A stretch of DNA of 64,000 nucleotides from Chitinispirillales bacterium (GTDB lineage Bacteria > Fibrobacterota > Chitinivibrionia > Chitinivibrionales > Chitinispirillaceae): assembly GCA_031254105.1 (NCBI GenBank), contig JAIRVB010000020.1:50719-114718 (forward strand), in the 5' to 3' direction. Below are positions 18,040 to 26,371 of this stretch, one piece after another. Under the pieces are notes generated by a model. That model made no database searches. It was not told the DNA's origin and was given only the letters and a program-made list of their open reading frames with translations. Position 1 is the stretch's first letter. Every line of letters starts with the position of its first letter. The translations under genes and the position numbers were made by a program.

Positions 18040-19014
18040 ATGAAAAATAAAAATGTTATTATATCGGTTTTGTTTATGCTGATGGGCGTTGCGGCGGTGT
18101 TTATTTATTTGTCAACCACAAGGCAGTCATCTTCAGAAAACAGAGATAAATTCTACAATTCCGATAATGCTGAATTTATCAATATCGATGACAGCTTGAT
18201 AGGGTATTACGAAATTTCACATCTCCCAATGCCGGAAGGTGAAATCAACGCGCTTTACATTGATCAATATGACAAAATTTACATAGGCTCCGGCAAAGGT
18301 TTGTTTATTGTTGACACGGCGGGAGAGCGTCTGAAAGTGGTCGCTTTGGAAGATATGGTAAGAAACGTCACGGTCAGTGAGAACGGCGACATCTACACCG
18401 CTTCACAAAAGCGTATCAGCGTACTTGACTCGGCGGGAACGAAAAAGTGGTCTTTTGATGTGGAGAATGAGCGCACATATCTCACATCATTAGCTGTATA
18501 CAACGAAAACCTTTTTGCCGCTGACGCGGGGGTAAGAACAGTATGGCGTTTTGACACATCCGGTACGCTTATTGGCCGCGTTGGTGACAAGGATACCGCA
18601 AAAGGCATACTTGGATTTGTGATCCCCAGCGCTTTTTTTGATTTGGCGATAGGGCATGATGGGTCATTGTGGGCTGCGAACACCGGACATCACACACTGC
18701 AAAACTTTCGCCCTGACGGCTCTCTAATCTCCTCATGGGGAAAATCCGGAGCTCAAACGGAAGCGTTTTGCGGCTGCTGCAATCCTGTTCATTTTACACT
18801 GCTCGGTGACGGCTGTTTTGTTACAAGCGAGAAGGGTTTCAGCCGTGTTAAAGTATATAATCAAGCGGGTGAATTTTTAACTGTTGTCGCGCCGCCATCC
18901 GCTTTTAAAGGGCCGAAAGCGGGACTTCTGTTAGCGGCGGATTCTCATGGAACCATTTATGTAGCAGATAATTATGAAAAAACAATCAGAAGATTCAAAC
19001 GAAAAGAAAACTGA
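18040..19014 (+). CDS. NHL-repeat propeller protein with CGCC motif
   Basis: 324 aa from the ATG at 18040. An earlier in-frame ATG would make the protein begin inside REP repeats. A signal anchor is at residues 5-25 (VIISVLFMLMGVAAVFIYL). Six-bladed NHL-type repeats follow: NALYIDQYDKIYIGSGKGLF, VSENGDIYTASQ, LAIGHDGSLWAANTGHHTLQ, LAADSHGTIYVADN. In the fifth blade sits FCGCCNPVHF (C244, C246, C247), followed by VTSEKGFSRVKVY. I recall this GCCNP block as a conserved feature of NHL proteins next to ferredoxin genes. The stop overlaps the ferredoxin start by about 40 nt. The cysteines could bind a metal or be redox-active, which is unproven. Confidence 0.82.
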   Translation: MKNKNVIISVLFMLMGVAAVFIYLSTTRQSSSENRDKFYNSDNAEFINIDDSLIGYYEISHLPMPEGEINALYIDQYDKIYIGSGKGLFIVDTAGERLKVVALEDMVRNVTVSENGDIYTASQKRISVLDSAGTKKWSFDVENERTYLTSLAVYNENLFAADAGVRTVWRFDTSGTLIGRVGDKDTAKGILGFVIPSAFFDLAIGHDGSLWAANTGHHTLQNFRPDGSLISSWGKSGAQTEAFCGCCNPVHFTLLGDGCFVTSEKGFSRVKVYNQAGEFLTVVAPPSAFKGPKAGLLLAADSHGTIYVADNYEKTIRRFKRKEN

Positions 19015-19570
19015 AGTCACCGGAAACCCACAGATCCCTGTCAACAGAAGGGAATTTCTGAAAACAGCGGGCCGGTTTCTGGCGCTTTCTGTTTTGGGCG
19101 CGGGGCTTCTTAAATTTGTCAAATTAAAAAGTCCGGTGACAGTATGGCAAATCGACCCCAGGAAGTGCATTCACTGCGGCCGCTGCGCCACGGAGTGTGT
19201 GCTTAATCCATCGGCTGTACGCTGTGTTCACGCGTATGAGGCTTGTGGTTACTGCAAACTCTGCGGCGGGTATTACCGCCCTAACGCAAGTCAGCTAAAT
19301 ACGGCGGCGGAAAGCCAGCTCTGCCCTACAGGAGCGATAAAGCGCACATTCATAGAAGATCCATATTTCAAATACCAGATCGATGAGGATCTCTGCAACG
19401 GCTGCGGCAAATGCGTTAAAGGGTGCGCTTCGTTCGGCAACGGTTCTCTTTATCTACAGGTGCGTCACCATATTTGTGTAGGCTGCAATGAGTGCCGGAT
19501 CGCAACCCGCTGTCCGGCTCAGGCGATAAGTCTTGTCACAACCGACCAAGCTTACTGGAAAGAATCATGA
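18974..19570 (+). CDS. Tat-type four-cluster ferredoxin (NapG-like)
   Basis: 198 aa. NRREFLKTAGRFLALSVLGA (24-43) is a twin-arginine signal, so the folded protein with its clusters would be exported. Seventeen cysteines form four 4Fe-4S sites: C65/68/71/75; C91/94/97 with C117 (LCPTGA); C141/144/147/151; C168/171/174 with C180 (RCPAQAI). Four clusters plus a Tat signal is the layout of NapG/MauM periplasmic ferredoxins, which take electrons from a NapH-type membrane partner. That partner is the next gene, whose ATG overlaps this stop. No NapA, NosZ or similar reductase is nearby. Confidence 0.9.
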   Translation: MKKQSEDSNEKKTEVTGNPQIPVNRREFLKTAGRFLALSVLGAGLLKFVKLKSPVTVWQIDPRKCIHCGRCATECVLNPSAVRCVHAYEACGYCKLCGGYYRPNASQLNTAAESQLCPTGAIKRTFIEDPYFKYQIDEDLCNGCGKCVKGCASFGNGSLYLQVRHHICVGCNECRIATRCPAQAISLVTTDQAYWKES

Positions 19571-20988
19571 TTTTTTTAAATAGTGAGCAGGTTTTGCGAA
19601 AAACCGAGTTGCTTCTCCGCAAATTTTTTGGTAATGAATCGGCTTTGCAAGCTGTGGCATCGATTCTCCGTAAATATTCGTTTTTTTTAATTTTGTTGAG
19701 CGTAACTGCGGCGGATGCTCAGAGCCGTTTTCCCAGGCCTGAGTTTCAGAGCGGTTATGAATCGCCTGAGACTAATTTTGGAATTATCCGTTCAGTTGTT
19801 TATTATTATATAGATGTTGCGGTTCTACTTGCCGCGCTTTGCGCTGCCGCGTATTTTGTTCTGAAAAAAAGATCACGAAAAGGAATATTCGCGCTTACGG
19901 TACTCTCTCTTGCTTACTTTGGATTTTACAAAAAAGGGTGCGTCTGTTCTATTGGCGCGATTCAAAATGTAACGGCAAGCGCGTTTTCCGGTTACGCGAT
20001 TCCTCTTACCTCCGCGCTTTTTTTCTTATTGCCGCTTTTGTTTTCACTTTTTTTCGGAAGAGTTTACTGTTCATCCGTTTGCCCTCTCGGAGCGGTGCAG
20101 GAGCTTGTCATACTAAAACCAAAGCGGCTGCCGCGGAGACTTTCCGCGGTGCTTGGATTTATACCTCATATTTATCTTGGCCTGGCGGTTCTCTTCGCAG
20201 CGACAGGGGCTGGGTTTATCATTTGTAGATTTGATCCTTTTGTGGGGATTTTTAGATTAGGCGCTCCGTTAGGGATGATTATTTTTGGAACCTCACTGCT
20301 TGTCATAGGTACTGTTGTAGCCCGTCCATATTGCAGGTTTTTGTGCCCTTACGGTGTACTTCTTGGTTTAACATCGTTGGTTTCAAAGTGGACCGTCCGT
20401 ATTAGTCCGGGCGCATGTATAAATTGCAGACTATGCGAAAACGCGTGTCCGGTTGACGCGATACAACTGCCTTCAACTGAGCCTGTCAGGGAGCAGCGCA
20501 GCCGTTCTGTCGGACGTCTTAAGGTTTTTTTGATTCTTTTCCCGCTATGGATTGCGGCAGGGAGCTTTACCGGCTGGCTTTTGTCGGATTTGGTTTCCGC
20601 CCGTCATCCGCAGGTAAAACTTTTACGCGGGATTGAGGCAAATGAAAACAGCGGTTCTTCCGCTCAATCTCTTGAACGTGAAGGTTTGCGCATCAACGAT
20701 GAAGTTATTGCCATACTAAACTCACAGGCCGCAAGCGCGCAGAAGAAAACCAAAACAGGAATGATTCTTCTTGGCGCGTATTTGGGAACTGTTACAGGAA
20801 TATATCTTATCAGACAATCAATCCGTAAAAAACGAATTGAATACAGCGCGGATCCAAGCTCCTGTATTAGCTGCGGCCGTTGTTATAAGTATTGTCCCAA
20901 AAATAAACCTCCGCGCGTATCACCCAAACAGCAGTTGTCACAAGAGGAAAGACTCGCGCTGGGTTCACAACAAAGACAGGTGATTTAG
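19567..20988 (+). CDS. NapH/NosR-like membrane polyferredoxin
   Basis: 473 aa. I chose the ATG at 19567 because it overlaps the ferredoxin stop (ATGA). There are about six membrane segments. The signature CxxxCP pairs are YCSSVCPLGAVQE (C168, C172) and YCRFLCPYGVLLG (C256, C260), plus GCVCSIGA (C125, C127). Two 4Fe-4S motifs follow: CINCRLCENACPVDAI (284-299) and a C-terminal CISCGRCYKYCP (433-444). This is the layout of NapH/NosR-type quinol dehydrogenase subunits that pass electrons across or along the membrane. No FMN-binding domain was seen. Confidence 0.88.
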   Translation: MIFLNSEQVLRKTELLLRKFFGNESALQAVASILRKYSFFLILLSVTAADAQSRFPRPEFQSGYESPETNFGIIRSVVYYYIDVAVLLAALCAAAYFVLKKRSRKGIFALTVLSLAYFGFYKKGCVCSIGAIQNVTASAFSGYAIPLTSALFFLLPLLFSLFFGRVYCSSVCPLGAVQELVILKPKRLPRRLSAVLGFIPHIYLGLAVLFAATGAGFIICRFDPFVGIFRLGAPLGMIIFGTSLLVIGTVVARPYCRFLCPYGVLLGLTSLVSKWTVRISPGACINCRLCENACPVDAIQLPSTEPVREQRSRSVGRLKVFLILFPLWIAAGSFTGWLLSDLVSARHPQVKLLRGIEANENSGSSAQSLEREGLRINDEVIAILNSQAASAQKKTKTGMILLGAYLGTVTGIYLIRQSIRKKRIEYSADPSSCISCGRCYKYCPKNKPPRVSPKQQLSQEERLALGSQQRQVI

Positions 20989-20992
20989 AAGG

Positions 20993-22669
20993 ATGAAATA
21001 CGATAAAAAAACCGTTGGTCAGATAGTTAAAGGAGTTCAATGGTCGTCCGGTATTGCCATTATGGTGATTGGTGTTTTACTTGCCGCGACGCTTATCCAA
21101 ATCAAAATCCATGATCCTGTCAATAACCAAAGCTTGTCAAATTTGATGCAGCGTCTTGAAAGAGACCCCTCAAATCAGAACCTGAAAGAAGATATCAGAG
21201 CTTTAGATCTGCTTGCCCGTAAGGCTTACTTTACTTCTGCGCATCAATTGAGAACCGGAAGCGCTATCTTATTAGCCGCGCTTGCTATCTTTTTGATAAT
21301 GTGGAAAATCAACGCCGCTATTTTTTCCACTCAGGCTGCTCCTCCCGTAAAGAAACTCTCATGGTGGCAATTGCAAACACGTTCGGCAAAAACGGTAGCG
21401 TTTGCAGGCGGATTTTTTGTAACAGCGGCGATTTTTAGCAGCGTACTTCTAAAGTATACATTTACATCATCAAACAGCCCGGGACAAGCGGCGGACTATG
21501 TTGATGAATCATTATCTCAGTGGGCTAACTTCAGAGGGCCGCAAGGAATCGGAATCGCTTCTGGCGATGCTCCTGTAGATTTTGACGCGGCGTCAATGGA
21601 GGGTATACGGTGGAAAGTAAAAGTACCTCTGGAGGGCAACAGCTCTCCGGTTGTTTACGATGACCGCATTTTTCTGACAGGCGGCACAAAAGACGCAAGA
21701 CAGGTTTTCTGCTTTGACGTGAGCAATGGAAAACTATTATGGTCATATAATGTCAAAGTTGGCGGAAGCGAAGATCAGCCTCTTCCAAAAGTAGACCGTG
21801 AAACAGGATTTGCCGCGCCAACAGTCGCTTGCGATGGTAAACGTGTGTACGCGATTTTTGCCACAGGCGAGCTTGTAAGCCTCACAGTAAAAGGTAAACA
21901 TGTATGGTCACGCTTTCTGGGAGCGCCGGATAATCATTACGGCCACTCCTCATCGCTTATCGCAGGCGGCGGATTATTGTTTGTACAGCTTGATGAATAT
22001 GACAAAGGAAAACTTCTTGCAATTAACGGCAAAACCGGCAAAACAGTTTGGGAAGTTCCGCGTACAATTCTCTCATGGGGTTCGCCAATATTAGTCAACA
22101 CCGGCAGCCGCCGTGAGCTCATACTTGTAGACAATGAAACAGTCACCTCATACGATCCGGTATCAGGCAAATTATTATGGAGTAAAGATTGCCTGTACGG
22201 TGAAGTAGGGCCTTCCGCCGCGTTTTCCTCCGGAAAGGTATTTGTCGCGAATGAATACGCTGCAGCCGCCGGTATAGATTTAGTCAACTTGGGAGATGAT
22301 GGTTTGCCGCCGGTTTTATGGGAGTGGCGCGGCGCTCTTCCCAGTACCGCAAGTCCTGTAAGTATAGACACGCTTTTGTTTTTAGCGACAGCCGGAGGAA
22401 CGCTTACCTGTATAGATAACCGCACCGGAACTACGCTTTGGGAACATGAGTTTGATCAGGGTTTCTACTCATCTCCGGTTGTCGCCGCGGGACATGTGTT
22501 TTTGACAGACCGCAATGGTGTGATGCATATTTTTACAGTTTCAGATGAACAGTACTCTCATGTTGCGTCACGGGAATTTGGGGAACCGATTGTTACTACT
22601 CCGGCGATTCTTGACGGGTATATGGTTGTTCGGGGGGAAAAGTTTTTGTATAGGGTTGATGGAAGGTAA
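20993..22669 (+). CDS. Membrane-anchored PQQ-like beta-propeller (last gene of redox operon)
   Basis: 558 aa, starting 4 nt after the polyferredoxin stop. Three membrane segments are visible (about 19-37, 87-105, 134-152). The soluble part begins SQWANFRGPQGIG, the same WxxFRG opening as the other propellers, and carries blades such as CFDVSNGKLLWSYNV, INGKTGKTVWEVP, YDPVSGKLLWSKD and IDNRTGTTLWEHE. It should sit on the periplasmic side of the inner membrane beside the polyferredoxin. Two anchored propellers bracket the NHL and iron-sulfur genes, which suggests one complex. Confidence 0.87.
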   Translation: MKYDKKTVGQIVKGVQWSSGIAIMVIGVLLAATLIQIKIHDPVNNQSLSNLMQRLERDPSNQNLKEDIRALDLLARKAYFTSAHQLRTGSAILLAALAIFLIMWKINAAIFSTQAAPPVKKLSWWQLQTRSAKTVAFAGGFFVTAAIFSSVLLKYTFTSSNSPGQAADYVDESLSQWANFRGPQGIGIASGDAPVDFDAASMEGIRWKVKVPLEGNSSPVVYDDRIFLTGGTKDARQVFCFDVSNGKLLWSYNVKVGGSEDQPLPKVDRETGFAAPTVACDGKRVYAIFATGELVSLTVKGKHVWSRFLGAPDNHYGHSSSLIAGGGLLFVQLDEYDKGKLLAINGKTGKTVWEVPRTILSWGSPILVNTGSRRELILVDNETVTSYDPVSGKLLWSKDCLYGEVGPSAAFSSGKVFVANEYAAAAGIDLVNLGDDGLPPVLWEWRGALPSTASPVSIDTLLFLATAGGTLTCIDNRTGTTLWEHEFDQGFYSSPVVAAGHVFLTDRNGVMHIFTVSDEQYSHVASREFGEPIVTTPAILDGYMVVRGEKFLYRVDGR

Positions 22670-22720
22670 ATAACTTTATTCTTTTTACATAAGATATGAA
22701 AAGTCATTGGAGCAGTTATT

Positions 22721-23107
22721 ATGAAAAGGCGTGAAACAATATCACAAGCGGTAGAACGGCTTAGCCGCGGCGAAAACTTCTATATCGTTCTCGGTGACTT
22801 TCTTGACGAATTTTACCGTCAAGATCGTGTTACACGTCAAGCTATGATTGCCGATGAACCTGCCATTTACGAAAACGTGAGCCGCGAACACGCCGCGCTT
22901 TTTGCCGCGTCTGTTCACAAGTTGGCAGGTGATTATGGGTTGACGGTTCCTGATTGGGTAATGGATAAAAAATATAAGCTTACGGATAAACCGTACTTTG
23001 ACTGTAACGCCAAAGGAGATCTTCGTTTACTTTTCATGTACAAATCGCCCACTGAGTTTAAGTACAGAAACTTGTTTGTGGACGAAAATTTTTTGACGCG
23101 GGTTTAG
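22721..23107 (+). CDS. Small protein next to nucleotidyltransferase genes, unknown function
   Basis: 128 aa, no signal or membrane segment. The start ATG at 22721 lies about 50 nt after the redox operon. I do not recognise a named family. It is an ordinary-looking soluble protein (REHAALFAASVHKLAGDYGL, then LTDKPYFDCNAKGDLRLL). It is followed 22 nt later by a broken AbiEii/DUF6036-like nucleotidyltransferase gene, so it may be the partner gene of that toxin-antitoxin-like pair. This is a context inference only. Confidence 0.65.
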   Translation: MKRRETISQAVERLSRGENFYIVLGDFLDEFYRQDRVTRQAMIADEPAIYENVSREHAALFAASVHKLAGDYGLTVPDWVMDKKYKLTDKPYFDCNAKGDLRLLFMYKSPTEFKYRNLFVDENFLTRV

Positions 23108-23129
23108 TGATTAGTGGAAAGGGTATAAT

Positions 23130-23642
23130 GTGCATAGAGATGAATTATTGAAGTACCTTGAAATCTTAGGTAGTGAACTTGAGAATTAAGGTTTCCATGG
23201 TGAGGTAATGATAACTGGCGGCGCGGCCATGTGCCTTATACATTCAGCCCGTGATGCGACAAAAGATATAGATGAGCTTTATGAACCAAAAAGCGAAATC
23301 AACACATTAGTAAAAAATATTGCCGATGAATATGGTTTGCCGCAAGACTGGCTCAACGACAGTGTTAAGGGATTTATGGGCGGTAATGTGGAAACAGTTG
23401 ATTTTATGCGACTTGGCGGTTTGAAAATTTCCGCTGTAACGCCTGAATATTTGCTTGCCATGAAATTGATATCGTCAAGAATGGAGGGACAGGATTATGA
23501 TGACATAAAATTTCTGCTGCGCAAACTTAACATCGGGACGCACAAGGAAGCAGAATCTGTGATCGAACGTTTTTTCCCTTTAAGTAGAATTCTTCCCAAA
23601 ACGAGATATGTTATTGAGCAGGCATTGGAAGAATTAAATTAG
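23130..23642 (+). pseudogene. Nucleotidyltransferase (DUF6036/AbiEii-like) with early nonsense codon
   Basis: A GTG at 23130 opens a frame MHRDELLKYLEILGSELEN, then meets TAA at 23187-23189, and continues in the same frame as GFHGEVMITGGAAMCLIHSA, the conserved DUF6036 start (GEilltGGaAM). The rest is intact: ARDATKDIDELYEP with the DxD-like acidic pair, VTPEYLLAMKLISSR and RILPKTRYVIEQ. A CAA-to-TAA change explains it. Translation could restart at the ATG at 23208, which has GTGAGG just upstream and would leave most of the domain (144 aa), so residual activity is possible. Confidence 0.75.
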
Positions 23643-23706
23643 GAAACAATTATATAAAATAAAGACATAGCGGAGATTTCTGTTCAAAAACAATAAGAGG
23701 CGCATA

Positions 23707-24015
23707 ATGGAACGAATTTACACAATTACCGAAATAGCCCAAAAATTACAACCGATATTTGACGCCGCACCAGTTGAAAAAGCTATCCTTTTCGATTCTT
23801 ACGCAAAAGGTAATCCGTCAAAGTCAAGCGATATTGATATTGTTATCGACAGTAAAGGGCGAATTCGAGGGATCGACTTTTTTGGTGTGCTCGAAGATAT
23901 TACCGAAACGCTAAATATCCAGGTGGATTTGATAGAAGCTTCGCAGATTATTGACGGCGGACGGATTCAGCGTGAAATTGCGGAAACCGGGGTAGTTATT
24001 TATGAAAAAGCATGA
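23707..24015 (+). CDS. mntA: MNT-type minimal nucleotidyltransferase (antitoxin of MNT-HEPN pair)
   Basis: 102 aa. It shows the minimal nucleotidyltransferase core: AILFDSYAKGNPSKSSDIDI, then VDLIEAS. In the family the start of this motif is G-S, and here it is D30-S31 (LFDSYAKG instead of LFGSyArG). The metal-binding acids D42 and D44 and the later D are kept. In MNT-HEPN systems this enzyme AMPylates the HEPN toxin to silence it. The ORF overlaps the HEPN gene by 14 nt, as expected. The glycine loss may reduce activity. Confidence 0.85.
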   Translation: MERIYTITEIAQKLQPIFDAAPVEKAILFDSYAKGNPSKSSDIDIVIDSKGRIRGIDFFGVLEDITETLNIQVDLIEASQIIDGGRIQREIAETGVVIYEKA

Positions 24016-24358
24016 GGCTGTCATTCTCAAAAAAATGAAAACGTATGCCAAACAGGCAATAGAGTTTAAGGGTGATATAGATTTCGAAGAATTTACTAAT
24101 GATTATAAAACAATATCAGCTTGCGTTTTTAATTTAAGCCAGATCGGCGAGTTGGTCGGTAAGCTTGATGAAACGTTTATTAATTCAACGAGTCATGTTC
24201 CCTGGAAAAAGATAAAGGGTATGAGAAACAAAATCGTGCATGACTATGAGGGTATACAATACAATATTGTCTGGGATGTGCTGATAACATTTTTGCCTAA
24301 GTCTAAGTTAATTGAGGATATTGACAAGTTAATGGTATTCGGGCAGGAGAGTTTGTAA
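24002..24358 (+). CDS. hepT: HEPN (HepT-like) toxin RNase
   Basis: 118 aa, all-helical HEPN/DUF86-type protein. The catalytic RX4HXY motif is complete: R75-N-K-I-V-H80-D-Y82 (GMRNKIVHDY). ACVFNLSQIGELVGKL earlier is the usual helix 2 block. Such proteins are RNases whose Tyr can be AMPylated by the MNT partner. It overlaps that partner by 14 nt, so they are co-translated. The toxin looks intact, while the antitoxin has one altered motif residue. Confidence 0.88.
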   Translation: MKKHEAVILKKMKTYAKQAIEFKGDIDFEEFTNDYKTISACVFNLSQIGELVGKLDETFINSTSHVPWKKIKGMRNKIVHDYEGIQYNIVWDVLITFLPKSKLIEDIDKLMVFGQESL

Positions 24359-24498
24359 AATTTCTCCTGATATTTTATCCAAATTCCGCGTTCCAAGCTC
24401 AGAGTCCTATGTTTTCCCATACGCATAAATTATCTTATATTATAGAATTCCAGCGCATAAATCACCAAAACACCATAAACAAACAAGGAACGGCTTCT

Positions 24499-25764
24499 AT
24501 GGGTGACTCACGGGTAACTTCCATAATTTTGGCAGGCGGACAGGGGAAGCGTCTCAACCCCTTGACTGAATCGCGTTCAAAACCGGCGGTACCCATTGGG
24601 GGAAAGTTCCGCCTTATTGATATTCCGATTTCAAACTGTCTTCATCATAATATCCGCCATATAGCGGTTTTGACCCAGTTTGCGTCGGAGTCTCTTCACA
24701 GGCATATTTTTCAGACTTACCGGTTAGACAATTTTTCCCAGGGTTTTGTTTCGGTTTTGGCCGCTAACCAGACTCGCGACGATAAAGCGGGCTGGTATCA
24801 GGGAACCGCTGACGCTGTGCGCCAGAATTTGGACAATCTTAAGAATGCCAGCGACACGGTGCTGCTGCTTTCGGGCGATCATCTTTACAGAATGGATTTC
24901 AGTAAATTCATCAGTTTCCATTTTGAAAATAAAGCGGATCTTACTCTCAGCGTTGTGCCTGTACCCCGCAGTCAGGTCAATGAACTTGGTGTTCTGAAGA
25001 TGGATCCCGAATATAAGGTTTTGGATTTTGTCGAAAAACCCAAAGATGAAAATATCATAAAAGATTTTGAGATTCCGTCAAGTCTCAGGCAGAGCGGCAA
25101 AAAGGGGGAAGAGGAGAAGACCCATGTGGGGTCTATGGGTATCTATCTTTTCAAAAAACAGGTGCTGCTTAGCCTCCTTGAAAAATACGATTACGATGAT
25201 TTCGGTAAGCAGATCATTCCTGCCGCGATTAACGATTACAATGTTTATTCCTATCCTTTTACCGGTTACTGGGAGGATATCGGAACGATAAAGGCGTTTT
25301 TTGACGCTCACATTGCGCTTACATCCGATAACCCGCCGTTTAATTTTTACGATGAGGAAAAGCCCATATACACTCACGCCCGCCATCTTCCCGCGGCAAA
25401 AGTGAGCGGTTCAAGCATAGACGCGTCAATTATCTGCGAAGGATGTATGATTGATAACGCGGTAATTGCGGACAGCGTCGTAGGTGTGCGCTCAGTGATT
25501 CGCGCCGGTACAAAGTTGTCCAAAGTTATTTTTATGGGCGCCGACTACTATGAGCCGCCGGGTACAGGCAACGGCAAACTTGGAATAGGCAGAAACTGCC
25601 GGATCCGAAACGCTATACTTGACAAAGATGTACGAATCGGCGATGATGTGCAGCTCATTAATGCCCAGAACATTCAGAATGGCGAACAGGATGGGATTAC
25701 AATCCGCGATGGCATTATCGTAGTGCCAAAAGGGATGAAGGTATCATCGGGGTACGTATTGTAG
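24499..25764 (+). CDS. glgC: Glucose-1-phosphate adenylyltransferase
   Basis: 421 aa from the ATG at 24499, chosen because AAGGAA precedes it by 8 nt. A longer ATG frame at 24409 lacks conservation. The nucleotide-binding N-terminus is IILAGGQGKRLNPLTESRSK, then GGKFRLIDIPISNCL, GWYQGTADAVRQNL and LSGDHLYRMDF. The C-terminal half is a left-handed beta-helix (ISGCMIDNAVIAD-like repeats, IGRNCRIRNAILDKDVRIG). It makes ADP-glucose for glycogen synthesis in the cytoplasm. It stands alone. Confidence 0.97.
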   Translation: MGDSRVTSIILAGGQGKRLNPLTESRSKPAVPIGGKFRLIDIPISNCLHHNIRHIAVLTQFASESLHRHIFQTYRLDNFSQGFVSVLAANQTRDDKAGWYQGTADAVRQNLDNLKNASDTVLLLSGDHLYRMDFSKFISFHFENKADLTLSVVPVPRSQVNELGVLKMDPEYKVLDFVEKPKDENIIKDFEIPSSLRQSGKKGEEEKTHVGSMGIYLFKKQVLLSLLEKYDYDDFGKQIIPAAINDYNVYSYPFTGYWEDIGTIKAFFDAHIALTSDNPPFNFYDEEKPIYTHARHLPAAKVSGSSIDASIICEGCMIDNAVIADSVVGVRSVIRAGTKLSKVIFMGADYYEPPGTGNGKLGIGRNCRIRNAILDKDVRIGDDVQLINAQNIQNGEQDGITIRDGIIVVPKGMKVSSGYVL

Positions 25765-25920
25765 GGACGACCAGCGGTCGTCCGCACACCATGCGCCCAT
25801 ATATTACATGCGGCGCATTTGACATACCTGAATACTTATGCCCGTTTTTTCATGTGTCCGTACTCAGTACATAAGTATGGATGCGTGATTAACGGGCGCC
25901 CTTACAAATCTTTCTATCCC
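25762..25920. repeat. REP-like palindromes downstream of glgC
   Basis: Immediately at the glgC stop is GTAGGGACGACCAGCGGTCG followed by TCCGCAC (25762-25788), a palindrome of the same build as the REP-like family. Further on, inverted segments TGCGCCCATATATTACATGC and GCATTTGACATACC, and ACGGGCGCCCTTACA (25892-25906), form a longer imperfect fold. The paired ACTTATGCCCG / CATAAGTATGGATG segments hint at a second hairpin. Confidence 0.6.
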
Positions 25921-26006
25921 CCTCAATATTTTCTCCACGCGAAACGTACTTGTCTTCAAGTTTGAGTAAGGGTTACACAATTTTTTTTAAAACATTACTA
26001 AAAAAC

Positions 26007-26035
26007 TTGACATCAATGTTGGAATCCATTATTAT
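26007..26035 (+). promoter_or_regulatory. Sigma-70-type promoter of the small acidic protein gene
   Basis: TTGACA at 26007-26012 and TATTAT at 26030-26035, separated by exactly 17 nt: a near-consensus promoter. It lies about 84 nt before the ATG at 26119 and should drive that gene and lpxH. Confidence 0.75.
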
Positions 26036-26118
26036 TCATCATGCGATGTGCGATTTGGAAACTAAATCAGAAACTAAAATTTAACATAATCAACAAAGAA
26101 CGATTGCGGAGGTAACAG

Positions 26119-26304
26119 ATGATTCTTGATGAACAGTTTGATGCTGATGAGATACTGCGTGACGTAGATGAAAGATATGTTGACGAAAGCAGTGAGGTTG
26201 AAGATGATATGCGTGAACTCAATTTCGGCAATATGTACGATGAAAATGCCAACTTCAGTGACATGGCAGGCGATCTTGATACAACTGAAGATCTTTGGGA
26301 ATAA
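26119..26304 (+). CDS. Small highly acidic protein of unknown function
   Basis: 61 aa. A strong ribosome site (GGAGGTAACAG) precedes the ATG, and a near-consensus promoter lies upstream, so I take it as a real gene. The sequence is very rich in Asp and Glu (DADEILRDVDERYVDESSEV) with an aromatic C-terminal end (DTTEDLWE). It has no Cys, signal or membrane segment. It precedes lpxH by about 67 nt and is probably cotranscribed. I do not recognise the family. Confidence 0.75.
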   Translation: MILDEQFDADEILRDVDERYVDESSEVEDDMRELNFGNMYDENANFSDMAGDLDTTEDLWE

Positions 26305-26371
26305 GTTTGAGGGCGGTTGTCCGCGCGAGGATCTCTCCAAACCCGGCCGCCTTCTGCTGCGTTAATTGAAT

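Noticed and set aside
21937..22425. 162-codon minus-strand ORF inside the second membrane propeller
   Set aside because: It is an antisense shadow. The plus-strand frame has clear propeller repeats.
16335..22669. True PQQ-dependent dehydrogenases
   Set aside because: The propellers show the tryptophan-motif repeats of PQQ-like proteins, but no disulfide-Cys pair or calcium/PQQ ligand set of quinoprotein alcohol dehydrogenases, and no heme motif.
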